DNA of 64,000 nucleotides from Marinibacterium anthonyi. GTDB lineage: Bacteria; Pseudomonadota; Alphaproteobacteria; Rhodobacterales; Rhodobacteraceae. Under the pieces are notes generated by a model. It did not search any database, was not told where the DNA came from, and saw only the letters and a program-made list of their open reading frames with translations. The stretch lies in NCBI GenBank assembly GCA_003217735.2, contig CP031592.1, positions 1 through 64,000 of the forward strand. The letters run 5' to 3'. The translations under genes were made by a program, and so were the position numbers. This document shows, in pieces, positions 17,892-27,521 of this stretch; position 1 is the stretch's first letter; each line of letters opens with the position of its first letter.

Positions 17892-17994
17892 CGCATAGGT
17901 AAAACGGCGGGCCCTTGCCGCCCCCCCGGTAATCCCCCCGTCCTGCGCGCGTCCTGCCTCTTGTTGCCCTGCTCGGGCCCCCGGTCGTCCCTGA

Positions 17995-18617
17995 TCACAG
18001 AAAAAGGTAAGACCGCATATCTTTTTCACCGGCCCTGCCCTGAAGCGTGAGCGAGGCGTCGGTGCCGAAATCCAGCCCCACACCGGCCTCGGTCATTTCG
18101 GCGAAGGTGTTGACCAGCTTGACCGCGCTCAACATCCCGTCCCAGATCGTCTTGATGCCGGGGCGGAAATCTGTGATCACGTCGTGGACGGCGCCGATGA
18201 AGAAGCTGTCGTAATGCCCGCCGCCGGTCAGGATGTCGTTGCCGGCACCGCCGTCGATCAGGTCCTCAATGTCCACGTAGACATCGCCCTTGGCCTTGCC
18301 GATGCCGCGCGAGGCGTCGGCCAGGTCCAGCGTCAGCCCTTCGGTGGCGCGCTTGTACATCGCCCGGTCCGATCCCTCGCCGCCGATCAATGTGTCGCCG
18401 TCGGACAGGACTTTGTAGGTGCTGATCTGGCCGCCGGAGGTGCCGGTGGCGGCGTAAAGATAGGTGCTGTCGCCTAGGGTGATCGTGGCCGAGGCGCCAA
18501 TGGTGCCGGTCAGCCCGATGGTGTCCAGGTCGCTTAACCACCGATCGATCCGTCGGACAGGTCGTAGGCGGTGGTCGTGCCGCTGACGCGGCTGGTCGCG
18601 TACAGCACCGGACCGGA
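17995..18617 (-). pseudogene. Remnant of an RTX-type calcium-binding repeat protein
   Basis: Only a C-terminal part remains. In one frame DTLIGGEGSDRAMYKRATEG, then IEDLIDGGAGNDILTGG and DVITDF recall RTX nonapeptide repeats (GGxGxDxLx). Upstream, LYATSRVSGTTTAYDLSDGS is in another frame and meets a TAA, so a base appears lost near 18536-18540. No start codon or 5' end is present; the IS30 copy lies about 215 bp beyond. Such proteins are secreted Ca2+-binding surface or type I-exported proteins. This copy is probably dead. Confidence 0.65.
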
Positions 18618-18831
18618 TGCAGGCAAGATGCAGGGAGGACGCGGAGAAAATCGGCAGGCTATGTGGCAGATCCGGGGCGCTTCGGACGGGTTTGAGGACA
18701 ATTTCCGGGGAGCTCAGGCGGGATTTTGGGCCGGAAAAGGCCGGGCGCGGAATACTGCTGTCCCCCCCAAAAAAATTAACATAACATGTCTTACCAGATG
18801 CGCCGGTGCAGCCGGGGTGCGCGCTACCTTC
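18618..18831. other. Gene-free gap before the IS30 element
   Basis: No coding sequence with recognisable features was seen. A short A/T run (AAAAAAATTAACATAACATG) near 18771-18788 contrasts with the GC-rich surroundings. The stretch probably represents the lost 5' part of the RTX-type gene. Confidence 0.4.
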
Positions 18832-19920
18832 AAGTGCGACTCCTATTAGAAACCAAAGGGTTATCTAATGAGGAGAGTCTGGCATGGGAGCCGTCTATAC
18901 GCAACTGAGCATCGAAGAACGTCGTAGAATCGAACGTTGGCGGCATGCAAAAGTCCCTGTTCGAGAGATGGCACGGGTTCTGAAGCGCTCGAAAGCGACC
19001 ATTCATCGGGAGTTGAAACGGAACTTCTTCTCCGACGAATGCATGCCGAAGTGTGATGGCTATTATGGCGCGGCGGCACACCTCATGGCAGCTGATCGAC
19101 GTGCGCGGCAACGCAAGCTGATCCGTCATCCGGTTCTTCTTTGCGCCGTGATCGAACGGCTCAAGAATGGATGGACGCCCGAGCAGATCGGGAACCGCAT
19201 GATCCATGAAGGCGCCCGCCCGCGCGTGTGCCAGGAGACGATTTACCGTTACGTCTATTCGAAGGAAGGCATGGCTCAGGAGCTCTGGTGGTATCTCCCG
19301 AACCATCGCAAGGTCCGCCGGCCCAGATATGCGCGCAAGAGACAGCCACCGAAATTCGACCGCGATGTCAGTATTCTGTTCCGCCCTGACGATGTCGCGC
19401 ATCGACGCCAGTTCGGACACTGGGAAGGCGATTTGATGCTCTTCAAACAGGATCTTGGCCATACCAATGTAACGTCTCTTGTCGAAAGGGTCAGCCGGTT
19501 CACCGTTCTTCTGAAGAACCCCGACAAGCGCACCAAGCCAGTCATGGGCAAGATCATGAAGGCGCTGCAGGACCTGCCCCATCTGGCCCGAAAATCGATT
19601 ACCTTCGATCGCGGAACCGAGTTTGTAAGTTGGCCGCATCTACAGGCCGAGATCGGCACGCAGACCTGGTTTTGCGACCCCTCATCACCCTGGCAGAAAG
19701 GCACGGTCGAAAACACCAATCGACGTGTCCGCAGATGGCTGCCTCGCAAACGCGACATCAACAAGATGACTGACCACGAGCTGAAGAAGCTCTGCGATCA
19801 GCTCAATAACACGCCTCGCAAATGCCTCAGCTGGAAGACCCCGGCCGAGGTCTTCCGCGAAAAAATGATGGAGGAGATCGGCCAACGCCCCTACCCTCGC
19901 AGGTAATGGGAGTCGCAGTT
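18832..19920 (+). mobile_element. IS30-family insertion sequence
   Basis: A complete-looking element of about 1.09 kb. The left end AAGTGCGACTCCTATTA (18832-18848) matches the right end read on the other strand, AACTGCGACTCCCATTA (19904-19920), at 15 of 17 positions. One transposase gene fills it. No clear target-site duplication was seen, so the exact ends are approximate. The ISNCY element begins almost directly after it. Confidence 0.82.
18884..19906 (+). CDS. IS30-family transposase
   Basis: The 340-residue protein has the IS30 layout. An N-terminal helix-turn-helix (YTQLSIEERRRIERWRHAK, then VLKRSKATIHRELKRN) is followed by NGWTPEQIGNRM. The integrase core has its acidic residues in FGHWEGDLMLF, SITFDRGTEFVSW and WQKGTVENTNRRVRRWLP. 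Frame and length are intact, so the enzyme may be active. Confidence 0.95.
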   Translation: MGAVYTQLSIEERRRIERWRHAKVPVREMARVLKRSKATIHRELKRNFFSDECMPKCDGYYGAAAHLMAADRRARQRKLIRHPVLLCAVIERLKNGWTPEQIGNRMIHEGARPRVCQETIYRYVYSKEGMAQELWWYLPNHRKVRRPRYARKRQPPKFDRDVSILFRPDDVAHRRQFGHWEGDLMLFKQDLGHTNVTSLVERVSRFTVLLKNPDKRTKPVMGKIMKALQDLPHLARKSITFDRGTEFVSWPHLQAEIGTQTWFCDPSSPWQKGTVENTNRRVRRWLPRKRDINKMTDHELKKLCDQLNNTPRKCLSWKTPAEVFREKMMEEIGQRPYPRR

Positions 19921-19934
19921 CAGGCATCGCTCAC

Positions 19935-20006
19935 AGCAAAGCTAAAGTGTCACCCATGAGCAAAGCAGAAGTGTCACCCATGAGCAAAGCAGAAGTGTCA
20001 CCCTCG
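19935..20006 (+). repeat. Three 24-bp direct repeats at the left end of the ISNCY element
   Basis: The unit AGCAAAGCAGAAGTGTCACC (plus CATG) occurs three times with a 24-bp period. Inverted copies (GGTGACGTTTCTGCTTTGC at 21439-21457, and a weaker one near 21464-21485) lie downstream of the transposase. They are likely transposase-binding sites. Confidence 0.75.
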
Positions 20007-20037
20007 CCGGCGATGAGAGCTGGCGGAGGGTTCGGAC

Positions 20038-21399
20038 ATGGGATGGGTGCTGATGAGCGAGCGCGATCTCAATCGAGTGGAAGTTCTGTCGCAGGTCGAT
20101 GATGGCCGCCTGACAGTCGAGGACGGCGCAGTAATGCTCGCCCTGTCGCGGCGGCAGGTCTTCCGGTTGTTGAAGCGGCTTCGGTCCGATGGTGTCGCAT
20201 CCATCCGCCACAAGGCGCGCGGGAGACGCCCCAACAACCGCATCTGCGATGCCCGGCGTGCGCTGGCGTTGTCTCTGATCCGGGAGAGCTACGCCGATTT
20301 CGGACCGACGCTCGCGGCCGAGATGCTCGACGCGCGGCATGGCCTGAAGGTGTCGCGGGAGACCCTGCGCAAATGGATGCAGGACGACGGGCTGTGGCTC
20401 TCTCGCAAGCAACGGCGCAGATTTCACCAGCCTCGCCTGCGTCGCGAGTGTCACGGCGAGCTGATCCAGATCGACGGCTCGGATCATCGCTGGTTCGAGG
20501 ACCGCGGCCCGGCCTGTACACTGCTGGTCTTCATCGACGACGCGACCAGCACACTGATGCATCTCGGGTTCGTGAGGTCGGAGAGCACGTTCAGCTATTT
20601 TGGCGCGCTGGAGCGCTACCTGGAGGCGCATGGCCGCCCTGTCGCTTTCTACTCGGACAAGCACACGGTGTTTCGGGTCGCCCAGCAAGGTGCGAAGTCC
20701 GGGCACGGCATGACCCAGTTCGGACGGGCATTGAACGAACTGAACATCGAGATCCTTTGCGCGAACTCCTCGCAGGCGAAGGGCCGTGTCGAGCGCGCGA
20801 ACCGGACGCTTCAGGACCGGCTGGTGAAGGAGCTGCGGCTGGCGGGGATCTCTGACATGCACGCCGGGAATGCGTTTCTGCCGGCGTTCATGGCGCGCTA
20901 CAACGCGCGCTTCGCCAAAGCGCCCCGGCGACCCGCCAACCTGCACCGGGCGCTGAATGTCGAGCCGGATCGGTTGCGCGACATCCTGTGCCTGCGCGAC
21001 GAGCGCCATGTCGATGGCAACCTGACTCTACGCTATGACCACAAGCGCATCACCCTGACCGAGACGGAGGTGAGCCGGGGCCTGGCCGGCAAGTATGTCG
21101 ATACATTCGCGTATCCGGACGGACGACTGGAGTTACGCTGGAAAGGGATCACCCTGCCATACACCGCCTTCGACCGCGACCAGCGGGTCACGCACGCGGC
21201 AATCACCGAGAACAAGCGCCTCGGCGCGGTCCTGGAGTTCATCAAGGAGGAGCAGGCCAAGGCCGCCCCGAAGCGGCAGCGGGCTGGCAAGCAACGGACC
21301 AAGTACGAGCCGAACGGCCGCCGCAACCTCGAGGGCTGGAACTCGAAACTCGCCCGGCGCGCCAAGGCCCGCGCAGCCGGACAGGTCTCCGATATCTGA
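20038..21399 (+). CDS. ISNCY-family transposase
   Basis: The 453-residue protein has two N-terminal helix-turn-helix parts (LTVEDGAVMLALSRRQVFRL; GPTLAAEMLDARHGLKVSRE) and a DDE integrase core with acidic residues in LIQIDGSDHRWFEDRG, VAFYSDKHTVFR and AKGRVERANRTLQDRLVKEL. This arrangement is typical of the ISNCY (ISDol1-type) transposases. The reading frame is intact. Confidence 0.9.
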   Translation: MGWVLMSERDLNRVEVLSQVDDGRLTVEDGAVMLALSRRQVFRLLKRLRSDGVASIRHKARGRRPNNRICDARRALALSLIRESYADFGPTLAAEMLDARHGLKVSRETLRKWMQDDGLWLSRKQRRRFHQPRLRRECHGELIQIDGSDHRWFEDRGPACTLLVFIDDATSTLMHLGFVRSESTFSYFGALERYLEAHGRPVAFYSDKHTVFRVAQQGAKSGHGMTQFGRALNELNIEILCANSSQAKGRVERANRTLQDRLVKELRLAGISDMHAGNAFLPAFMARYNARFAKAPRRPANLHRALNVEPDRLRDILCLRDERHVDGNLTLRYDHKRITLTETEVSRGLAGKYVDTFAYPDGRLELRWKGITLPYTAFDRDQRVTHAAITENKRLGAVLEFIKEEQAKAAPKRQRAGKQRTKYEPNGRRNLEGWNSKLARRAKARAAGQVSDI

Positions 21400-21675
21400 G
21401 GTCTCCGACCTGCCCGGCTGCGCTCAGACCTCCGCCAAGGTGACGTTTCTGCTTTGCGACGTCGGTGACATTTCAACTTGGTTGCAACAGCCCGTATCGG
21501 GCAGGTTCGCCAGCCGGGCGCACACCCGGCCCCGCCCCGGCGCGTTGCCCGTCAGCACATGCCGCTGACCAATCGGCCCGGATCTTCGTCCCGCCGCGCA
21601 GGCCCTCATGGGGCGGTTGACAGGGAAAGGATCATCGCCCATCCCTGACCCATTGTCGCTATCGAGGTCGGGCAC

Positions 21676-23004
21676 ATGAAAATCGCAATGATCGGGACAG
21701 GTTACGTCGGGCTCGTCTCGGGCGTCTGCTTCTCGGATTTCGGGCATGACGTGGCCTGCGTCGACAAGAACCCGGCCAAGATCGAAATGCTGAACACGGG
21801 CCAGGTGCCGATCTACGAACCCGGGCTCGACACGCTGATGGCCAAGAACGTCGAGGCCGGCCGGCTGACCTTCACCGAGGACCTCGCCGCCGCCGTCGAC
21901 GGGGCCGATGCGGTCTTCATCGCCGTGGGCACGCCGACCCGGCGCGGCGACGGGCATGCCGACCTGACCTACGTGATGGCCGCCGCCGAGGAGATCGCCC
22001 AGGCGCTGACCGGCTATGCCGTGATCGTGACGAAATCCACCGTGCCGGTGGGCACCAACCGGCAGGTGCGCGACGTGGTGGCCAAGGCCAGCCCGACGGC
22101 CGATTTCGACGTCGCCTCGAACCCCGAATTCCTGCGCGAAGGCGCCGCGATCGACGATTTCATGCGCCCCGACCGGATCGTCGTCGGCGTGGAAACCGAC
22201 CGCGCGGCCCAGGTCATGGCCGAGATCTACCGCCCGCTCTACCTGCGCGATTTCTCGATCCTGACCACGGACCTGGAAAGCGCCGAGATGATCAAGTACG
22301 CCGCCAACGCGTTCCTGGCGACCAAGATCACCTTCATCAACGAGATCGCCGCCCTGTGCGAACGGGTCGGCGCCGATGTGAAGATGGTGTCCAAGGGCAT
22401 GGGGCTGGACGGGCGGATCGGCAACAAGTTCCTGCATGCGGGCCCCGGATACGGCGGGTCGTGCTTTCCCAAGGACACCCGCGCGCTGGCCCGGATCGGG
22501 CAGGACCACGCCCAGCCGATCCAGCTTGTCGAGACCGTCATCAAGGTCAACGACGAGGTCCGCCGCCGCATGGTCGAGAAGGTCACCGACCTGTTCGACG
22601 CCGGCGTCAACGGCCGGACCATCGCGGTGCTGGGGGTGACCTTCAAGCCCAACACCGACGACATGCGCGAGGCCCCGGCCCTGACCGTCGTACCCGCCCT
22701 GGTGGGCGCCGGTGCCAAGGTCCGCGTGGTCGATCCCCAGGGCCGCCGTGAAGGCGAGGCGCTGCTGCCCGGCGTGACCTGGATGGAGGACGCCTACGAG
22801 GCGGCGGCGGGCGCCGATGCGCTGGTCATCCTGACCGAATGGAACGAGTTCCGCGCGCTGAACCTGGAGCGGCTGGCCGAGACAATGGCCAACCCCGTCA
22901 TGGCCGATCTGCGCAACATCTACGACAGCCAGACGGCCCAACGCGCGGGCTTCGTGAAATACGTCTCGGTCGGGCGCACCGGCTTCGACGGCAGCGTGGC
23001 ATAG
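21676..23004 (+). CDS. ugd: UDP-glucose 6-dehydrogenase
   Basis: In this 442-residue protein KIAMIGTGYVGLVSGVCFSD is the NAD-binding start, AADALVILTEW-type sequence marks the C-terminal domain, and HAGPGYGGSCFPKDTRAL near residue 254-271 carries the catalytic Cys. Length and motifs are complete. It oxidises UDP-glucose to UDP-glucuronate, the acidic-sugar donor for capsules. It stands alone, with an insertion sequence upstream and a convergent gene downstream. Confidence 0.96.
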   Translation: MKIAMIGTGYVGLVSGVCFSDFGHDVACVDKNPAKIEMLNTGQVPIYEPGLDTLMAKNVEAGRLTFTEDLAAAVDGADAVFIAVGTPTRRGDGHADLTYVMAAAEEIAQALTGYAVIVTKSTVPVGTNRQVRDVVAKASPTADFDVASNPEFLREGAAIDDFMRPDRIVVGVETDRAAQVMAEIYRPLYLRDFSILTTDLESAEMIKYAANAFLATKITFINEIAALCERVGADVKMVSKGMGLDGRIGNKFLHAGPGYGGSCFPKDTRALARIGQDHAQPIQLVETVIKVNDEVRRRMVEKVTDLFDAGVNGRTIAVLGVTFKPNTDDMREAPALTVVPALVGAGAKVRVVDPQGRREGEALLPGVTWMEDAYEAAAGADALVILTEWNEFRALNLERLAETMANPVMADLRNIYDSQTAQRAGFVKYVSVGRTGFDGSVA

Positions 23005-23042
23005 GCCCCCGGGGCGCCCCGGGCGCCCGGTCCATCAGCCCG

Positions 23043-26000
23043 TCACACCCCGTCGCCCGCTTCGCGAACACGAATGGTGCGGGATTCCAGGACCGCCGCG
23101 CGCATCAGGCCAAAGCCGGTCTGGCGGCCACGGGCCTTCTGCAGCAGCCAACGCATCATCACCCCGCCGCCGCGCCCAGACGGAACCGCGCGGCGCACGG
23201 CCTCCAGGCGGCGGGCCTCCATGAGGGCCGACAGCGGTGTGGTGCTGTCGTCCTTGCGCGACGCCATCGCCGAGCGCAGGCTTTTCAGCGCCGGACGCAT
23301 ACGGCGATTGAAGGTCTCGACATCCGGGACCTCCTTCCAGTAGCGCAGACTCTTGGAGCGGGTGCGTTCACGATTCAACTGGACCAGCGCGTCGGGAATC
23401 GACAGATTTTCGAACAGGCGCTCGCGCAAGGCCGGCACCGGCTGGTCAGTGAAATATTCGGCCATCCAGGCGCGGAACTTCAGACCCTTGTGCTTGTGAT
23501 TCACCCCACCACTCTGGGATTGGACGATGCGGCGCATCGGCACCTCTTCGAGCGTCAACTCGCCAGCGGCGATGCCGTCGCGCACGATCGCTTCGGCCAG
23601 TGGACTGCGGGTGATCACGACACTGTTGCCCAGCCCGTCGCCCTTGTAATCCTGCAGCCAGGCATCCCCTAGAGAGATATCGGCCAGCTCGGTCAGCACG
23701 TCGGTGCAGAAATCGCAGGCCCGCGACTTGAAGAGCCCCGTGCCCCACATGTCGCCAACGCTGCGCATGCGCAGCTGGTGCTCCTGCTCGCCCGCATCGG
23801 TGGCGGCGAAGGAATAGTCGAGCGCGTCGCTGTCGGGATCCTTTACCCTGTATTGCGGGTGGCTGTATTCGCCCTCGATTCCTGCCCGCTGGGCCAGGAA
23901 ATCGGTGTACATGCGGCTCTTGAGACCGCCGCAGATGGTGCCGACCAGGAAGGGGATCCGGTCGCGGTACTCGGGGTGGTAATGCTGCTTGAGCCGGATC
24001 GCCTTGATGAAACAGGCCACACCCGACACTGCGATGCGGCCTTTGGTCCGGTCGATGATCTCAAAGAGCTGGTCCATCGACACCGGAAAATACCGGGTCT
24101 TGGAGGTCTTCACGATGTCTTCGCCCGGACCAAAGGCCGCATAGCGGTATCCGTCGGCCCCATCGCTCCGGACCACGAAGAGATGGTCGACATCGCCACG
24201 CTCGAGCAGCTTGTCGAAGACATAGGTGGCCATTCCTCCAGAAGAGGACGTCGGCCGGAAGCGGTTGGAATAGCCGATATAGGTGCTCTCGTAGCGACCG
24301 CCCCGGCCATCGGAATTCTTCGCGTCCCCCAGGAAGAGCTCGGCCAGGGCGTCCTCGGTCTCGACCGCCTTTTCAGGGGCCGGGTTGAACGGACAAACCC
24401 GCACCGCGTCGGCGGGGACATCGTCGTGAACCGCGCGGGGCACCAGGAACCCGTCCTCGCTCCAGGTCATCTCGAGCGCACCGCGTGCTTCGGACACGCA
24501 GACTCCGCAGCCTGTGCAAAGCACGTTGAGAGGATGCGTCTTGATCGGCTTGGAGGTCGTGGCGCGCAGCGGTCCAGCGGCAGCGTTTTCGGCGACGGAC
24601 GACCCGGACGACGCGTCCAGGGACGGAGCCGCCGGGATGGAGTGCGTCCTTGCCCGACGTCCGCCACCGTCTCCCCCACCCGCCAGCGCCGCGCGCAGGA
24701 AGCCGACCGAGGCCTCGCGCTCGGCGTTCAGCCGCGCGTTGACCGCGTCCCAGTCGATCGGGCGCTGCATCAGCTGGACGTTCAGTTCGCGCGCGCGGGT
24801 GATCAGCCGGTCCTCGAGCCCCAGCAGCTTCAGGATCGAGGTGAACCGCGCCATGCCCCGGTTGGGGTTGCCGTAGGCGATGAAGGGCTTGTTGAAGATG
24901 ATCGAGAACGCCACCCCGTGGAAGGAATCGGTGACCACGAAATCGGCATCGCTGAACGAGGCCAGCCAGCCTTCGACCGACTTGTCGCCGGTCTCCGCGT
25001 CGGGTTCCTCGAAGGGCAGCCCGTCGATCGAGAAGGCGGTGCTGTCCAGCTTCTCCGACAGGGTCCGGATCATCTGGTCCTTGTCGTCGTTGCGGTCCAG
25101 GATGTAGGTCAGCAGCCGCCTGCCCTGTTCGTCCCGCCGCGGCGGGGTGAACAGCGTCCGGTACTGGTCCGGCCGCAGCAGCATGGTGGGGTCCAGCACG
25201 TGCCGCGCCGCGACGCCGAAGTGATCGCGGCACAGGTCCACGCCGCTGTCCTCGCGCACCGAAACCGCGTCGAAGCGCGCCAGCAGGCTGCGGGCCTCCT
25301 CGGCCTGGTCCGCGTCGTATTCCCAGGCATCGGTGCCGAACGAGGCGGCATAGCTGATCCGTTTCGTCGTGCGGTCCTCCTCGGGCAGGAAGGCCATGAA
25401 CTGGTCGGGCAGGGTGGCCCGGGCAAACCGCGGGCGCCAGACCTGGTCGCTGCCGCTGATCAGCGCGTCGAAGCCGTATTTGCCGATATTGCGCCGCAGC
25501 TGCTCCGTCGACCTGAACGGCCGGGTCAGCGGGGTGATGCGGGTCTCGACGAAGGAATGGGTGGGGATGGCCCGGGCAATCCCGCTGTAGGTCGCGAACA
25601 GGGGGCGCTTGTCGTCCTCCGCCGCCTCCTCCTCGGTTTCCTGGAAGCCGTCCGGCGTGTGTCGCCGGTTGACCAGGGCCGGCTTGTGCCCCATCTGGCG
25701 CAGGACTTCCAGCAGCGCATGGGCCTGCAGGTTGCCGCCGTAATTCTTGCCAAGCGGCAGGGTCACGACACCCACCGACAGGGGGGGCGCGGTCTTGTCC
25801 GGGGTGACAGAAAACGCCGTCTGCGTCCCGCCATCCGCCAGCATCCCGCTCAGCCGCGCGCATACCGCGTCCAGCGCCTGCTCCGTCGGCACGTCCTGCG
25901 TCAGCGGAGCCCCGCCGATCTGCTCGACCGAGACAAGCCCGGGCCCCGAAGAGGTCAGCCGAAGGGAGAGAGGAGTTCCCGCACATGAGAAATTCGCCAG

Positions 26001-26099
26001 GATTCCGGCGTCGCCCGCCGTCTTCAATCCGGCCAGGCAACCATCAAGATTCCGGTCCTTCAACCTAGGCGCGATCGCATCTATAATCTCTTGAATCAC
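23043..26099 (-). CDS. Polysaccharide pyruvyltransferase fused to an FrhB-like Fe-S flavoprotein domain
   Basis: The 1018-residue protein joins two enzymes. Residues about 108-430 form a polysaccharide pyruvyltransferase domain (PF04230): LPLGKNYGGNLQAHALLEVL, ISGSDQVWRPRF, then DADFVVTDSFHGVAFSIIF. A low-complexity linker (about 475-525) follows. Residues about 527-860 resemble coenzyme F420 hydrogenase/dehydrogenase beta subunit proteins, with LCTGCGVCVSE and VCPFNP offering Cys ligands for an iron-sulfur cluster, then SGGMATYVFDKLLERGDVD and SGVACFIKAIRLKQ. Pyruvyltransferases put acidic ketals on exported glycans; FrhB-like proteins are often found beside them. The fused state and the role of the second half are the unusual part. 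Confidence 0.85.
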   Translation of the reverse strand: MIQEIIDAIAPRLKDRNLDGCLAGLKTAGDAGILANFSCAGTPLSLRLTSSGPGLVSVEQIGGAPLTQDVPTEQALDAVCARLSGMLADGGTQTAFSVTPDKTAPPLSVGVVTLPLGKNYGGNLQAHALLEVLRQMGHKPALVNRRHTPDGFQETEEEAAEDDKRPLFATYSGIARAIPTHSFVETRITPLTRPFRSTEQLRRNIGKYGFDALISGSDQVWRPRFARATLPDQFMAFLPEEDRTTKRISYAASFGTDAWEYDADQAEEARSLLARFDAVSVREDSGVDLCRDHFGVAARHVLDPTMLLRPDQYRTLFTPPRRDEQGRRLLTYILDRNDDKDQMIRTLSEKLDSTAFSIDGLPFEEPDAETGDKSVEGWLASFSDADFVVTDSFHGVAFSIIFNKPFIAYGNPNRGMARFTSILKLLGLEDRLITRARELNVQLMQRPIDWDAVNARLNAEREASVGFLRAALAGGGDGGGRRARTHSIPAAPSLDASSGSSVAENAAAGPLRATTSKPIKTHPLNVLCTGCGVCVSEARGALEMTWSEDGFLVPRAVHDDVPADAVRVCPFNPAPEKAVETEDALAELFLGDAKNSDGRGGRYESTYIGYSNRFRPTSSSGGMATYVFDKLLERGDVDHLFVVRSDGADGYRYAAFGPGEDIVKTSKTRYFPVSMDQLFEIIDRTKGRIAVSGVACFIKAIRLKQHYHPEYRDRIPFLVGTICGGLKSRMYTDFLAQRAGIEGEYSHPQYRVKDPDSDALDYSFAATDAGEQEHQLRMRSVGDMWGTGLFKSRACDFCTDVLTELADISLGDAWLQDYKGDGLGNSVVITRSPLAEAIVRDGIAAGELTLEEVPMRRIVQSQSGGVNHKHKGLKFRAWMAEYFTDQPVPALRERLFENLSIPDALVQLNRERTRSKSLRYWKEVPDVETFNRRMRPALKSLRSAMASRKDDSTTPLSALMEARRLEAVRRAVPSGRGGGVMMRWLLQKARGRQTGFGLMRAAVLESRTIRVREAGDGV

Positions 26100-26267
26100 A
26101 ATGATTTTCCACTTCTCACGTGTTGCTCATGCCTTTGATCGGGTAGGGCAGCGGCCGGAAACTGGCCGGGCAACAGATCACTTCAGAGCACCTTCATTCG
26201 ATGACCAGAGGGCGCCTGATCTTCAATAAGTGGTCGGCCGCCACGGGTAAAGCGGCTTGGAACGTGC

Positions 26268-27254
26268 TCACCTTGCGGCAACGCGATCCTCCAGGAACGC
26301 GCGCAAATCCTCGGCTCTTGCATGGACCACCTTGCGCGAAAACAGCGCCGGGGTGTCGACGAGATGGTCGCGGAAGGTCTGGTCGTCGAGCTTGCGCTGT
26401 GCGCCCTTGTGGGTGCGGAAATTCTGCAGCGAGACCTGTTCGGCCGGCACGCACATCCCGTTCAGCAGGATCGTCGGCAGAAAGCTTTCGTCCGGCTCGA
26501 AACAGGTCAGGAAGGCCCGTTCGGTATCGGCAAAGCGCGGGCTGTCGAAGAACGCGACCAGCGCCTCGCAGACGGACCGGTGCAGGGTGTACCAGGCCCG
26601 GCCGCAGTAATGCTGGAATTCGGCGAAATAGGCCTGGCGAAAGGCAATGTCGTCGTCGTCGGGACGCGCGATCTCGAGCACGCGGCGATCCTCGGCGGGT
26701 TCGCCGCAGCGGATGAACACCCGGTTATGCGCATTGCCCTGGGGGAAAAAGCCGGGTTCGCCGAACTGGTCCAGCAGCCGGGCATTGCCACGCAGCACCA
26801 GCCGCTTGCGCTTGCGCGTCTCGACTGGGGCCTCGGGGTCTTCCTCGGGCAGCACCACCGGCCGGCGGGCGGCGAAGGCGGTGATATGGGCGTTCAGACC
26901 CTCCGCCCGCGCATCCAGGAAGGTCCGGCGGATCTCGGCCTGGGACCGCAGGGGGGTGCAGGTGCCGCTGAGGTTGACGAAGAACTCCCAGCCATCACGC
27001 CGGAGGGCCCGGCGCAGCGCCTCGATCTGCATCGTCACCTGGCTGGGGCCGCACCAGCGCACCGGCAGCGACCGTTCGACATCCAGCCGCTTCAGCGCCG
27101 GCGCATCGCGGGTGACATCGGCCGCGACCCGGGCGACATCCTCTTCGGAACCGTCGTAGGTCAGCAGCACCTGGTTGCCGGGATCGGCCAGCATGCGCAG
27201 CAGCCAGGGTGTCCAGGTCCAGTCGCCGAAGTGCTGGATATTGTAGAAGATCAT
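26268..27254 (-). CDS. GT14-like (core-2/I-branching) glycosyltransferase
   Basis: The 328-residue protein follows the branch/xylosyltransferase pattern: IQALRRAL-type helix, then GWEFFVNLSGTCTPLRSQAE (about residues 87-106), WYTLHRSVCEALVAF near 223-237 and CFEPDESFLPTILLNG near 253-268. Family members transfer GlcNAc or xylose in an inverting reaction. No membrane segment is seen, so it is probably cytoplasmic. It is divergent from the GH39-like gene; the 267-bp gap between them contains an AT-rich stretch near 27370-27420 that could hold promoters. Confidence 0.75.
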   Translation of the reverse strand: MIFYNIQHFGDWTWTPWLLRMLADPGNQVLLTYDGSEEDVARVAADVTRDAPALKRLDVERSLPVRWCGPSQVTMQIEALRRALRRDGWEFFVNLSGTCTPLRSQAEIRRTFLDARAEGLNAHITAFAARRPVVLPEEDPEAPVETRKRKRLVLRGNARLLDQFGEPGFFPQGNAHNRVFIRCGEPAEDRRVLEIARPDDDDIAFRQAYFAEFQHYCGRAWYTLHRSVCEALVAFFDSPRFADTERAFLTCFEPDESFLPTILLNGMCVPAEQVSLQNFRTHKGAQRKLDDQTFRDHLVDTPALFSRKVVHARAEDLRAFLEDRVAAR

Positions 27255-27521
27255 CGCTTGGTATTCCGTCGCAGCCCTGCGGTCCGGCGCCCGCTTGTCT
27301 GAACCCGCCTATGCTGGAATTTCCCGGCGCAGTCAATTGCGGGGCGGCGCCGGAGCGGCGGCGGATCTCCACTCAAGTAATTGATTTTCATATATATAAC
27401 AAGAATCCTTCCCATTGCGGAAGGCGGGCCTATCAGGCAGAATGCCCCGTGAGTGACCGTCCCTTCACGAGGAAGCCGGTCTTTGTCTGGGGCACGAAAC
27501 AGCAAGGCCGGCAATCGGGAC

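Larger units (their letters stand above)
19935..21487 (+). mobile_element. ISNCY-family insertion sequence
   Basis: One intact transposase gene lies between repeat arrays in inverted orientation: three copies on the left, about two on the right. The outer limits are approximate because the repeats make the true terminus ambiguous. The element touches the IS30 copy on its left and ends about 190 bp before the UDP-glucose dehydrogenase gene. Confidence 0.72.

Noticed and set aside
19935-20006. Three regular 24-bp repeats considered as a CRISPR remnant
   Set aside because: There are no variable spacers, the units are contiguous, and inverted copies lie at the other end of a transposase gene.
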